64,000 nucleotides of DNA from JAGPKI01 sp052034135 (GTDB taxonomy: Bacteria > Caldisericota > Caldisericia > UBA6126 > JAGPKI01). This document shows, one piece after another, positions 44,539 through 52,988 of this stretch. The position numbers were made by a program, and so were the translations under genes. Within the stretch, counting starts at the first letter, position 1; the number at the start of each line of letters is the position of its first letter. Where the stretch lies: contig JBPOJC010000039.1 of assembly GCA_052034135.1 (NCBI GenBank), positions 1-64,000 of the forward strand. The letters are read 5' to 3'. The notes under the pieces were generated by a model. The model was not told the DNA's origin. It ran no database searches and saw only the letters and a program-made list of their open reading frames with translations.

Positions 44539-44787
44539 TTATTTTTTCTTTCTGAGCCTTAAAAACTTTTCTGTTATTCTCTTTCTCCTTTTATCTGTTT
44601 CATCTTCGTCAATCTCAATCTTAACAATTTTATCGTCGGATATTTCTAACCTTAACCAGTCTCCCTCTTTTGCTTTAGCTGGGAGCAGAGAAACAGGTAA
44701 ATCATATCTTTTTAAGTCGTTCTCCAAAAAAATCACTGCAGTTCTACTATCTTCGATTCTATCTATTACTCCCTTTTTATGCTCCAT
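44539..44787 (-). CDS. DUF3006-type small protein
   Basis: The 82-residue protein reads GVIDRIEDSRTAVIFLEND, with LPAKAKEGDWLRL and a basic C-terminus (RRKRITEKFLRL), as in DUF3006. This family is typically encoded next to ComEC-type metallo-beta-lactamases, as here, 6 nt downstream of one. It may help the hydrolase or regulate it. The role is unproven. Confidence 0.8.
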   Translation of the reverse strand: MEHKKGVIDRIEDSRTAVIFLENDLKRYDLPVSLLPAKAKEGDWLRLEISDDKIVKIEIDEDETDKRRKRITEKFLRLRKKK

Positions 44788-44793
44788 AAATAC

Positions 44794-46374
44794 TTATCTC
44801 TCCGTTTCAATTGAATAGCTTTTACCATCAGTGGTTATAACTATTGAGCCATTTACATCTGTTCCGTAAACTTTGACTCCCATCTTTCCTAACCTATCTA
44901 AAACCTCTTTGTGTGGATGACCATAGGGATTACCGTTCCCTGCCATATATATTGCTACTTCCGGAGTAATTGCATTTAAATATCTTTCTGTTGATGAAGA
45001 TGATGAACCATGATGGCCAAGTTTTAAAATAGTAGCGTCTAAATTAAGCTTTGATTTCAACATATCATTTTCGGCTTCTTTTTCTGCATCTCCACTGAAT
45101 AGGAAAGTAATATCATTATAATCGAACTTAAGAACTATAGAATTATTGTTAATGTCAGAGAACAGTTTTGAAGGAGGATTCAATACTCGAAGATTGTGAA
45201 TTTTAGGAATCTCTGCTTTCATATCTTTAATATCCAGATCAACTTCAATACTTCCTCCGATTGCTTCTAAAATTGGACTAAATGGAATAAAAGCCTTCCT
45301 ATTTATTATAATAGGAGGAATAGGAAGATTTATTATTTCACTATTAACCTTCACTTCTGGTTTATCTATCCAAATTTCAATCTTATTCTCATCTATCCAT
45401 ATTGTCATTTTCTTTTCTTCAGGAAGCCAAGCAACCTCTGCTCCAAGCGTCTCTGAAATTAGTCTTATTGGTAATGTACAAATTATTTTCCCATTAGTTA
45501 TTGCTAAAAGTGGTTTAGAGTCTATGTTCCTAAAATTTATTTTATATTTCTTTCCTTTGTATGAAATATTAACTTCATTTACGTTATAAGAAGAATCAAA
45601 ATTACCATTTAAGATTTTAACCAAATCCTTTAAAGGTATTAATACTTTATCAGAAACAACTATTGGCGGATTAGAGATTTTCTTTTCTTCCCCGTTTACT
45701 TTTATTTTTTTACTGTCAATTTGAAGCTCTATTTTGAAATCCTCATCCTCTAATATCACCTTACCTTCTTCAGCAACATGATTTGACTTACAGTTAAGTT
45801 TTTGAGAGAGGCTACCAAGGTCTATATATATTTCATAATTGTTTAAGAGAAGCAGGAATAAATCTTTATTGGTTTTAATATCATCCATTGAAGGAAGCAA
45901 ACTTAAAATCTCTTTTATCTGAATTTTGTCTCCTCTTTTTAGAGTTTTGATATTCAAGCCCTTCTCTTCGATTGTATCTAAAAATTCTTCATATATTGGA
46001 GTAGTGGTTATATCCTCGTTTGTATAAACACTCTTAACTGAAATATTTTTCAAAATTTCAACTAATCCTCCAATATGGTCAGAGTGAGGGTGAGTAGCTA
46101 TCATCTTGTCTATTTCTTTTATTTTGGCATTATTTAAGAATGCAAGAGCTTTTCCATTCTTATCTCCGCCATCTATTAAAATCTTATCTCCTTTATTAAA
46201 CTCAATTAAAATCGCATCTCCCTGCCCTACATCTATAAATGATATCCTTAAGCCTTTATTCTCGGGAAGATTGAATAGTTTACTACAACCGTTAAAAGAA
46301 AACGTAAAAAATACTATACTTACGAGGAGTAAAGCTTTTAATTTATAAATAAGATTAGACCGATCCTTCTTCAT
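44794..46374 (-). CDS. Lipoprotein metallo-beta-lactamase hydrolase interrupted by a stalk-domain insertion
   Basis: A signal peptide with lipobox FNGC (Cys30) anchors the protein. The ComEC/ComA-like MBL core starts at IDVGQGDAILIE (47-58), has THPHSDH (94-100) and breaks off after GDKIQIKE (about 148-155). Residues of about 165-390 hold copper-amine-oxidase-N-like stalk units (SNPPIVVSDKVLIPL, TLPIRLISETLGAEVAW, IPPIIINRKAFIPF). The core resumes at NLRVLNPPSKLFSDINNNSI (394-413), SGDAEKEAE, LGHHGSS and NPYGHPH. Metal ligands are complete, so it is likely active outside the membrane, perhaps on phosphodiester or nucleic acid substrates. Confidence 0.85.
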   Translation of the reverse strand: MKKDRSNLIYKLKALLLVSIVFFTFSFNGCSKLFNLPENKGLRISFIDVGQGDAILIEFNKGDKILIDGGDKNGKALAFLNNAKIKEIDKMIATHPHSDHIGGLVEILKNISVKSVYTNEDITTTPIYEEFLDTIEEKGLNIKTLKRGDKIQIKEILSLLPSMDDIKTNKDLFLLLLNNYEIYIDLGSLSQKLNCKSNHVAEEGKVILEDEDFKIELQIDSKKIKVNGEEKKISNPPIVVSDKVLIPLKDLVKILNGNFDSSYNVNEVNISYKGKKYKINFRNIDSKPLLAITNGKIICTLPIRLISETLGAEVAWLPEEKKMTIWIDENKIEIWIDKPEVKVNSEIINLPIPPIIINRKAFIPFSPILEAIGGSIEVDLDIKDMKAEIPKIHNLRVLNPPSKLFSDINNNSIVLKFDYNDITFLFSGDAEKEAENDMLKSKLNLDATILKLGHHGSSSSSTERYLNAITPEVAIYMAGNGNPYGHPHKEVLDRLGKMGVKVYGTDVNGSIVITTDGKSYSIETER

Positions 46375-46615
46375 AATACTCTCCTCCTTGTTGATATTTT
46401 GCTTATCTAAAATTATAACTTGCTAATATTATACTTTTTTTCTCTTAAATGTGGTAATAAACGAATTGCTTCAACTAAAATCTTGGTGAAATATATATAA
46501 TTACTTTCTATAGTTTTACCTACAGAAAGTGTAAACGTTAAATTAGCTATGAATGAGAGAAAAATATAAAAAGGAATTTCCTTAACACTTATATGACATT
46601 CTAAAAGTGGTTATT

Positions 46616-47191
46616 ACTCCCCTCCCGTCATTCTGAAAGTGCGGTATTATCGCACTTTTAATGAAGGATCTCTGTAACACTAGACGTCATTCTGAACGAA
46701 GTGAAGAATCTCCGTATTTAATCATTTCATTTTTTATTCATGTTTAGGTTTATTTTGCATGAGAGTAAAAAGAGAAGTTCCTTCGGTCGTTTAGAAAACA
46801 CTCCCTCAGGATGACTGAGGAGGGTCATTCCCAAAATCTTTTATTGGGAATCCAGACCTTATTTCTAAGCATACTTCTAAAACTCTCTGGATTCCCACGA
46901 AAGCAGGAATGACAATAAAAAGCGAATGAATGACAAGAAAAATCATAGAAATGACAATAAAAATCGAGGGAATAACACGCAAAGAGACCCTTCGTCGCTT
47001 TCAGATATGCTCCTCAGGGTGACAGGAGGGGTTGTCGTTCCTCTTCGACATTAGATACGCTCCCTTAGAAATGCGGCATGAATAGTCATTCTTGAACTTA
47101 TTTATTAGGGAATCCAGGCCATTTTTTTCTTTTGTATTTAGTTAGGAGTGACAAAATTATCTTTTTTTACTCCACTATATATTATGGAGGG
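46616..47191 (+). repeat. Dispersed composite repeat block, copy C
   Basis: This is the largest gene-free stretch (46375-47559). It has two GTCATTCTGAA-type units, one with an 8-nt hairpin (AAAGTGCG/CGCACTTT at 46636-46658), and a TTCCTTCGG...CTCCCTCAGG block. The ATTCCCAA/TTGGGAATCCAGACC...TCTGGATTCCC inverted set follows, then several short GAATGACA-AAAAATC units, CCCTTCGTCGC...CTCAGGGTGACA, and the end motif CACTATATATTATGGAGGG (47173-47191). It matches copy B module by module. From 47192 to 47531 I see only a diverged fragment (47275-47331). Confidence 0.8.
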
Positions 47192-47531
47192 ATTATTTAT
47201 ATTTCTAAGTAGTATTTACTACTATTAGTTTTAAGCTTGTATTGTTTATGATACGTTATCATTATGCACGCGAAGGTGCGAAAGAATGAGATCCTTTGGT
47301 TTGCTTAAGAAGACGCTCCACCGGACTCATTGATTTTCAAGAATTCTCAATGTATATTAGAAGAAATACGGAAAATCCACAAGATTTCGGGTTGCAGAAA
47401 TCTAAATATTCAATTACTTTATAGCTTTTCGTAAATTCTATGTTTGCACGGCTTCAATCCTTCACAGGTATTCTAAAAACTTGACTTTGTGAACTATTCT
47501 AGAATTAAAAAATATATTAGACTCGCATATT

Positions 47532-47559
47532 TTGACAAAAATTGTAGATAAATTAAAAT
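47532..47559 (+). promoter_or_regulatory. Strong promoter of the gmk-fab-wec operon
   Basis: TTGACA (47532-47537) and TAAAAT (47554-47559) are separated by 16 nt. The predicted start at about 47566 falls after the ATG at 47560 and just before the ATG at 47572, which fixes the gmk start and implies a leader of only a few nt. Confidence 0.6.
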
Positions 47560-47571
47560 ATGAGAGATATT

Positions 47572-48156
47572 ATGGAAGAAAAAAAGAAATTTTTGCTAAT
47601 AGTTATATCTGGTCCTTCTGGTGTAGGTAAGCAAACTATAGCAAAAGAACTTTTAAACCTTATGCCTGACCTTGAAGTTTCTGTTTCTGCTACTACACGC
47701 CCTATAAGGAAAGGTGAAAAGGATGGAGTAGATTATTTTTTTCTCTCAAAAGAAGATTTTGAGCGTAAAATAAAAGAAAGGTTTTTTATTGAGTACGCTG
47801 AAGTACACGGCAATTTATACGGTACTCCAATTGACAATATAAGGCGTATTAAGGATAAAGGAGGAAAGCTTCTTCTTGTAATTGATGTTAACGGAGGAAA
47901 GAGTGTAAAAAAAGCTTTTCCTGATGAAACTATTTTATTTTTTATCAGACCACCAACTTTTTCTGATTTAGAGGAGAGACTTCAAAAAAGAGGTTCAGAA
48001 ACAGATGAAGAGATAAGAAATAGGTTAAATACTGCAGTTATTGAACTTTCTAATCAGAATTGGTATGATTATATAATTGTTAACGATGATCCTAAAAAAG
48101 CAGCGTTAGAAATAATGGATTATATTTTAAAAGGAGAAGGTAATGAAAAGTTTTAG
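47572..48156 (+). CDS. gmk: Guanylate kinase
   Basis: Gmk phosphorylates GMP to GDP. VISGPSGVGKQT is the P-loop (Gln replaces the usual Gly or Ser after GK), VSATTRPIRKGEKDGVDYFF binds GMP, and the lid and IRNRLNTA follow. I chose ATG 47572 because the promoter's -10 box overlaps the ATG at 47560. The protein is then 194 residues. The gene leads the long operon and overlaps the next gene by 14 nt. Confidence 0.95.
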   Translation: MEEKKKFLLIVISGPSGVGKQTIAKELLNLMPDLEVSVSATTRPIRKGEKDGVDYFFLSKEDFERKIKERFFIEYAEVHGNLYGTPIDNIRRIKDKGGKLLLVIDVNGGKSVKKAFPDETILFFIRPPTFSDLEERLQKRGSETDEEIRNRLNTAVIELSNQNWYDYIIVNDDPKKAALEIMDYILKGEGNEKF

Positions 48157-48364
48157 CAATGTGTCTATAGAAGAACTTATAGATAAAGTAGAAGAAAATA
48201 AGTATATACTAGCGCTTAAACTTATGCTCCAAAGTGTAAGAATCGCAGCTGTGAGAGGTCAAAGTCTCCCAATTGGTAATTACTATACAAATTTGATAGA
48301 AAGCGCCAAGCATGAACTTTTACTTTATGCTGAAGAACAATCTTTCAATGAAGAAAAGGCGTGA
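48143..48364 (+). CDS. rpoZ: Probable RNA polymerase omega subunit (divergent)
   Basis: The 73-residue protein has a weakly omega-like pattern: an N-terminal SIEELIDKVEENKYILAL segment, then a Leu/Arg helix, and an acidic C-terminus. Position directly after gmk is where rpoZ lies in many bacteria. The usual AAKRARQL core is not conserved, so the call rests mainly on context and size. AAAGGAGAAGG precedes the ATG. Confidence 0.5.
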   Translation: MKSFSNVSIEELIDKVEENKYILALKLMLQSVRIAAVRGQSLPIGNYYTNLIESAKHELLLYAEEQSFNEEKA

Positions 48365-48373
48365 TAACTATAT

Positions 48374-48838
48374 ATGGAACTTGAAATCTCCCAAATTTGT
48401 AAGTTATTACCACATAGATATCCTTTTTTGCTAATTGATAGAGTTTTAGATTTGAACCTGGATAGTAAAAAAATTACTGCAGTAAAAAATGTTACTATTA
48501 ATGAACCTTTCTTTACAGGCCATTTTCCAGAAAATCATGTATTTCCAGGAGTACTTTTAGTTGAAGCTTGTGCTCAGGCTTCAGGTATATTATTAAACAG
48601 CCTATCAAAAAAAGAGAACAAAGAGGGTCAATTAGGGCTACTGGGCAGAGTATCGAATTTTTATTTTAAAAGAGTAATAATACCAGGTGATATTTTACTT
48701 ATCGAGAGTGAACTTTTAGCTTCGAAGATGTCAGTTTATAAGTTTAAAGCCAAAGTAACAGTTAATTCAGAGTTAGCTGGTACTGGCGAGTTAGATATAA
48801 TTGTTGCAAATAGAGAAATAAATGACAGTATTGAATAA
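48374..48838 (+). CDS. fabZ: 3-hydroxyacyl-ACP dehydratase FabZ
   Basis: FabZ dehydrates 3-hydroxyacyl-ACP in type II fatty acid elongation. LLPHRYPFLLIDRV and GHFPENHVFPGVLLVEACAQ carry the catalytic His and Glu of the hot-dog fold. The 154 residues are normal. The start follows rpoZ closely, and the end overlaps fabH by 17 nt. Confidence 0.96.
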   Translation: MELEISQICKLLPHRYPFLLIDRVLDLNLDSKKITAVKNVTINEPFFTGHFPENHVFPGVLLVEACAQASGILLNSLSKKENKEGQLGLLGRVSNFYFKRVIIPGDILLIESELLASKMSVYKFKAKVTVNSELAGTGELDIIVANREINDSIE

Positions 48839-49832
48839 AATAAAAATAGCAGGAATTGGGAGCTACGTACCTGAGCGAGTTATGACAAATTACGATTTTG
48901 AAAAAATAGTAGATACAAGCGATGAGTGGATAACAACTCGTACAGGAATTAAAAAGAGACATTTTGCAAGTGAATCTGAAGCCTCTTCGGACTTTGCAGT
49001 TAAAGCATCACTAAATGCTTTAAAAGATGCAAAAATAGACCCAAAGGATATTGATTTGGTTGTTCTCGGTACTGCTACGCCAGATATGTTGTTCCCTTCA
49101 ACAGCTTGTATTGTTGCAAATGCCCTTGGTTGCGTTAATGCAACTGCTTTTGATGTTTCTGCGGGATGTTCTGGATTTGTTTTTTCCCTTTCTATAGCCA
49201 CTCAATATTTAAGAACAGGATATTTCAAGAATGCATTAGTTATAGGTACAGAAACTTTATCTCGATTTTTAGATTTTTCTTATAGAGATACATGCGTACT
49301 ATTTGGAGATGGCGCCGGGGCTATGGTTTTTAAAAGTGAAGCAGGTAGTATTGAGGATGATGCAGTAATTTCTATAATAACAGGGGCTGATGGAGGCGGT
49401 GCAGGCAAATTACTTCTTCCCGCAGGAGGATCAAGAATGCCTGCTTCAATCCAAACAGTAAAGAATCATTTGCATTATGTTCATATGGATGGTAAAGAGA
49501 TATTTAAATTTGCAGTTCGTATAAGCGATACAATAGTTGATACACTTCTTAAGAATACAAATTTGACAATTGACTCGATTGACCATTATTTATTTCACCA
49601 GGCAAATACAAGAATAATAGACTCTGCAGTGAAGAGATTAAACATTCCAGAAGAAAAAGTCATAATAACAATTGATGAGTATGGTAATACTTCTTCTGCA
49701 TCAATACCAATGTCACTTTCAATTTCATCATCTTCTGGTAGAATTAAAAAGAACGATTTAATTCTGATTGTTGTTTTTGGTGCCGGCTTAACATGGGGTG
49801 GAGCCATATTAAGGTGGAATAAGGATGAATGA
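48822..49832 (+). CDS. fabH: 3-oxoacyl-ACP synthase III FabH
   Basis: FabH starts fatty acid synthesis by condensing an acyl-CoA with malonyl-ACP. The catalytic Cys116 lies in DVSAGCSGFVFSL. The His is in FHQANTRIID and the Asn in EYGNTSSASIPMSL, completing the triad. The N-terminus has WITTRTGIKKR. The 336-residue length is typical. The gene overlaps fabZ and fabG. Confidence 0.97.
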   Translation: MTVLNKIKIAGIGSYVPERVMTNYDFEKIVDTSDEWITTRTGIKKRHFASESEASSDFAVKASLNALKDAKIDPKDIDLVVLGTATPDMLFPSTACIVANALGCVNATAFDVSAGCSGFVFSLSIATQYLRTGYFKNALVIGTETLSRFLDFSYRDTCVLFGDGAGAMVFKSEAGSIEDDAVISIITGADGGGAGKLLLPAGGSRMPASIQTVKNHLHYVHMDGKEIFKFAVRISDTIVDTLLKNTNLTIDSIDHYLFHQANTRIIDSAVKRLNIPEEKVIITIDEYGNTSSASIPMSLSISSSSGRIKKNDLILIVVFGAGLTWGGAILRWNKDE

Positions 49833-50583
49833 ATTGGATTTTAGCGAAAAAACTGTTCTTGTTACAGGCGGAGAAAGAGGTATAGGAAAGAGAGTATGTC
49901 TTGATTTTGCTCTACATGGCGCAAATGTAGTAGTTAATTATCCTTTTATAGAAGAATTAAGCGAAGCAGAAAAAACTTTAAATGAAATAAATAACATTGG
50001 TGGTAAGGCAATAATTCTTAGAGCAGATGTCAGAAATATTGATGAAATTGATGAAATGGTATCGCAAGCTGTACAGGAGTTTGGAAAAATTGATATTCTT
50101 GTCAATAATGCAGGGATTACAAAGGATAATCTCCTTATAAAAATGTCTCCCCATGATTGGCAAAATGTAATTGATATTAATCTTACAGGGACTTTTAACT
50201 GTACAAAAAGAGTAGTAAAAGAAATGATGAAAAATAAGTATGGAAGAATTGTTAACATTTCCTCGATAATGGGAATAATTGGAAATGCAGGACAGGCAAA
50301 TTATGCAGCATCTAAAGCTGGAATAATTGCATTCACTAAATCTGTAGCAAAAGAGTTCGGTTCAAGAAACATCACTGCTAATGTAGTTGCCCCCGGTTAT
50401 ATAAAATCTCCAATGACAGATAACTTGGCAGAAAATATAAAAAAAGCTTTTTTTGATAAAGTTATTATAAAGAGATTTGGAAAAGCTGAAGATATTTCAA
50501 ATGCAATTCTCTTTCTTGCTTCAGATTTAGCAAGCTATATAACCGGTCAAGTATTAGTTGTTGATGGAGGTTTAACTTTATAA
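49825..50583 (+). CDS. fabG: 3-oxoacyl-ACP reductase FabG
   Basis: FabG is a short-chain dehydrogenase that reduces 3-oxoacyl-ACP with NADPH. TGGERGIGK is the nucleotide motif, NNAG is conserved, and Ser with YAASK is the catalytic set (NISSIMG...NYAASKAG). The 252 residues are normal. fabD (malonyl-CoA:ACP transacylase), often between fabH and fabG, is missing from the cluster. Confidence 0.95.
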   Translation: MNELDFSEKTVLVTGGERGIGKRVCLDFALHGANVVVNYPFIEELSEAEKTLNEINNIGGKAIILRADVRNIDEIDEMVSQAVQEFGKIDILVNNAGITKDNLLIKMSPHDWQNVIDINLTGTFNCTKRVVKEMMKNKYGRIVNISSIMGIIGNAGQANYAASKAGIIAFTKSVAKEFGSRNITANVVAPGYIKSPMTDNLAENIKKAFFDKVIIKRFGKAEDISNAILFLASDLASYITGQVLVVDGGLTL

Positions 50584-50613
50584 ATATTTCTTATTATTTT
50601 ATAGGAGGCTAAA

Positions 50614-50859
50614 ATGACAGAAAAAGAGATTCTTGAAAAAGTAAAACCAATTATTGCTGACAAGCTTGGTATTGAACAGGATCAAATTAAAATGGATTCT
50701 AATTTTATAAATGATCTTGGAGCAGATTCATTAGGGCTTGTCGATATTACAATGGCTTTAGAGGAAGAATTTGGAACAGAAATTCCAGATGAGGAAGCTT
50801 CAAAGTTGACAACCGTTGGTGCAATGGTTGATTTTATAAAAAATAATTATAAAGGGTAA
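50614..50859 (+). CDS. acpP: Acyl carrier protein
   Basis: The 81-residue acidic helical protein carries the phosphopantetheine site in GADSLGLVDITMALEEEF (Ser39), slightly variant at the Gly after DSL. It shuttles acyl chains between the Fab enzymes. AGGAGG lies before the ATG. It sits between fabG and fabF as in many bacteria. Confidence 0.97.
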   Translation: MTEKEILEKVKPIIADKLGIEQDQIKMDSNFINDLGADSLGLVDITMALEEEFGTEIPDEEASKLTTVGAMVDFIKNNYKG

Positions 50860-50867
50860 AATTAGTT

Positions 50868-52109
50868 GTGCAAAAAATTCACAGAGTAGCTATTACAGGC
50901 ATTGGTGTAATTACTTCATTAGGAATTGATAAAGATGAGTTTTTTAATAATCTTCTCTCAGGAAAATCTGGAATTGACCTAATAAAAAGTTTTGATACGA
51001 AGGAATTTGCTGTTCGTATTGGAGGCGAAATATTAGATTTCGACGCATCATTGTATTTACCTCAGAAAGAAATTCAACGAATGGATAGATTTTGTCAGTT
51101 TGGTGTAATAGCTTCTATGCTTGCTTATGAGGATGCAAAAATTCATTTAACTGATGAAGAAAAAGAAGAATTTGGCATAATTATTGGTTCTGGTATAGGT
51201 GGTGTTAGCACTTTTGAGAAAGAATATAGGGTATTAATAGAGCGTGGACCAAGCAAAATCGGCCCATTTTTTATTACAAAAATGATAGGTAACATGGCAT
51301 CTGGTCAAGCTGCCATCTTTCTTGGAGCAAAAGGGTATACTTCAGATCCTGTTACTGCATGCGCATCCGGAACAAATGCAATTGGAGACGCTTTTAGACG
51401 AATAAAATATGGTAATGAAAAGTTTATGATTGCAGGTGGAGCAGAAGCAGCAGTAACTCCTCTTGCTCTTTCTGGTTTTGCAGCTATGAGGGCTCTGTCA
51501 AGAAGAAATGATGCCCCAAAACTTGCAAGTAGACCGTTTGATAAAGACAGAGATGGATTTGTTCTTGGAGAAGGAGCAGGAGTACTATTCCTTGAAGAAT
51601 ATGAACATGCTTTAAATAGAGGAGCACACATCTATGCCGAAATTGTCGGTTACGGTGCTTCTTGTGATGCATATCACATTACGCTTCCTGATCCAACAGC
51701 TGAAGGTGCTTCTAAATGTATGCGTAAGGCGTTAAAAGAAGCCAATATAGAGCCTAATCAAGTAGATTATATTAATACTCACGGAACATCTACTCCTGCG
51801 AATGATGTTACTGAAACCAAAGCAATTAAAAAAGTTTTTGGGGACCATTCTTATAAGTTAGTAATAAATTCTACCAAGTCTATGATAGGACATCTCTTAG
51901 GAGCAGCTGGAGGAGTAGAAACAGCTGTAACAGTTCTATCAATAGAAAAAGGATTTGTGCATCCAACAATTAATCTTGATAATCCCGATCCAAACTGTGA
52001 TTTAGACTATGTTCGAGATGGTCCCAGAAAGGTAAATATAAGACACGCACTTAGTAATTCTTTTGGTTTTGGCGGTCATAATTTTTCAATTTTGTTAAAG
52101 AAGGTCTAA
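50868..52109 (+). CDS. fabF: 3-oxoacyl-ACP synthase II FabF
   Basis: FabF is the elongating condensing enzyme. VTACASGTNAIG contains the catalytic Cys165, THGTSTPANDVTE and KSMIGHLLGAAGG hold the two His residues, and NSFGFGGHN is the C-terminal loop. The start is GTG 50868, 8 nt after the acpP stop. The 413 residues are normal. The stop TAA abuts the accD ATG. Confidence 0.97.
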   Translation: MQKIHRVAITGIGVITSLGIDKDEFFNNLLSGKSGIDLIKSFDTKEFAVRIGGEILDFDASLYLPQKEIQRMDRFCQFGVIASMLAYEDAKIHLTDEEKEEFGIIIGSGIGGVSTFEKEYRVLIERGPSKIGPFFITKMIGNMASGQAAIFLGAKGYTSDPVTACASGTNAIGDAFRRIKYGNEKFMIAGGAEAAVTPLALSGFAAMRALSRRNDAPKLASRPFDKDRDGFVLGEGAGVLFLEEYEHALNRGAHIYAEIVGYGASCDAYHITLPDPTAEGASKCMRKALKEANIEPNQVDYINTHGTSTPANDVTETKAIKKVFGDHSYKLVINSTKSMIGHLLGAAGGVETAVTVLSIEKGFVHPTINLDNPDPNCDLDYVRDGPRKVNIRHALSNSFGFGGHNFSILLKKV

Positions 52110-52988
52110 ATGATACCATTCAATAGAAATAATGAGCCAAAGATTATAAGGCCATGGAATCCTGTTCCAACTGATTCACCTGAATGGTTAAAATGCACAA
52201 ATTGTAAAACTCTTATTTATACAAAACAGCTCAAAGAAAACCTGAATATTTGTCCAAAATGTAATTATTATTTTAAAATGACCGCAAGAGAAAGAATTGA
52301 CCTGCTTTTAGATCCAAACTCCTTTTTTGAGATGTTTTCTGATATGGAAAGCTATGATATATTAGGATTTGATGATGGTAAAAAATCATATTCTCAAAAA
52401 CTAAAAGAAGCTGAACAAAAAACAGGTCTTAAGGAAGCTATAATAACTGGCGAAGGATTAATTAGTGGACATAAAGTTTGTATAGGCGTGATGGAGTTTG
52501 ATTTTATTGGCGGAAGTATGGGAATAGTTGTTGGGGAAAAAGTTTTTCGTCTTGCAGAGCACGCTACTGAAAAGAATCTTCCACTGATTATTGTATCAGC
52601 TTCAGGGGGAGCAAGAATGCAGGAAGGTATGTTCTCTTTAATGCAGATGGCGAGAACTTCCGCTGCTATAGGTAAATTCAAGAATAATAACGGTCTTTAT
52701 ATATCAATTTTAACCAATCCTACAACAGGTGGAGTTAGTGCGAGCTTTTCTTTTTTGGGAGATATAATTATTGCCGAGCCTAACGCTTTGATAGGTTTTG
52801 CTGGAGCAAGAGTAATAGAGCAAACAACAAAACAAAAGCTTCCTCCACGTTTTCAAACAGCTGAATTTCTTCTTGAGCATGGTTTCATTGATAAAATTGT
52901 AGAGAGAAAATTTCTAAAAAAGATGCTTAGTAAAATTTTAACTTTTTATGAAAGAAGTAGAGTAAAAGATGAATTTCTTACCATTTGA
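52110..52988 (+). CDS. accD: Acetyl-CoA carboxylase carboxyltransferase beta subunit
   Basis: AccD with AccA moves the carboxyl group from biotin to acetyl-CoA to make malonyl-CoA for the Fab enzymes. The four Cys of the zinc ribbon (29, 32, 48, 51) and the oxyanion stretch with SASGGARMQEGMFSLMQMA are clear. The 292 residues match the family. The ATG directly follows the fabF stop, and the gene overlaps accA by 20 nt. accB and accC are not in the window. Confidence 0.97.
   Translation: MIPFNRNNEPKIIRPWNPVPTDSPEWLKCTNCKTLIYTKQLKENLNICPKCNYYFKMTARERIDLLLDPNSFFEMFSDMESYDILGFDDGKKSYSQKLKEAEQKTGLKEAIITGEGLISGHKVCIGVMEFDFIGGSMGIVVGEKVFRLAEHATEKNLPLIIVSASGGARMQEGMFSLMQMARTSAAIGKFKNNNGLYISILTNPTTGGVSASFSFLGDIIIAEPNALIGFAGARVIEQTTKQKLPPRFQTAEFLLEHGFIDKIVERKFLKKMLSKILTFYERSRVKDEFLTI

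Noticed and set aside
46616..47191. CRISPR array (regular short GAATGACA units)
   Set aside because: The units are short, irregular and unequal in spacing, with no cas genes; the nuclease at 23740 is Cas4-like but alone.
47285..47331. Stem-loop AATGAG-TCC/GGA-CTCATT as a possible RNA gene
   Set aside because: The sequence is a diverged copy of the CCCTTCG...CTCC repeat module, and no promoter or terminator frames it.
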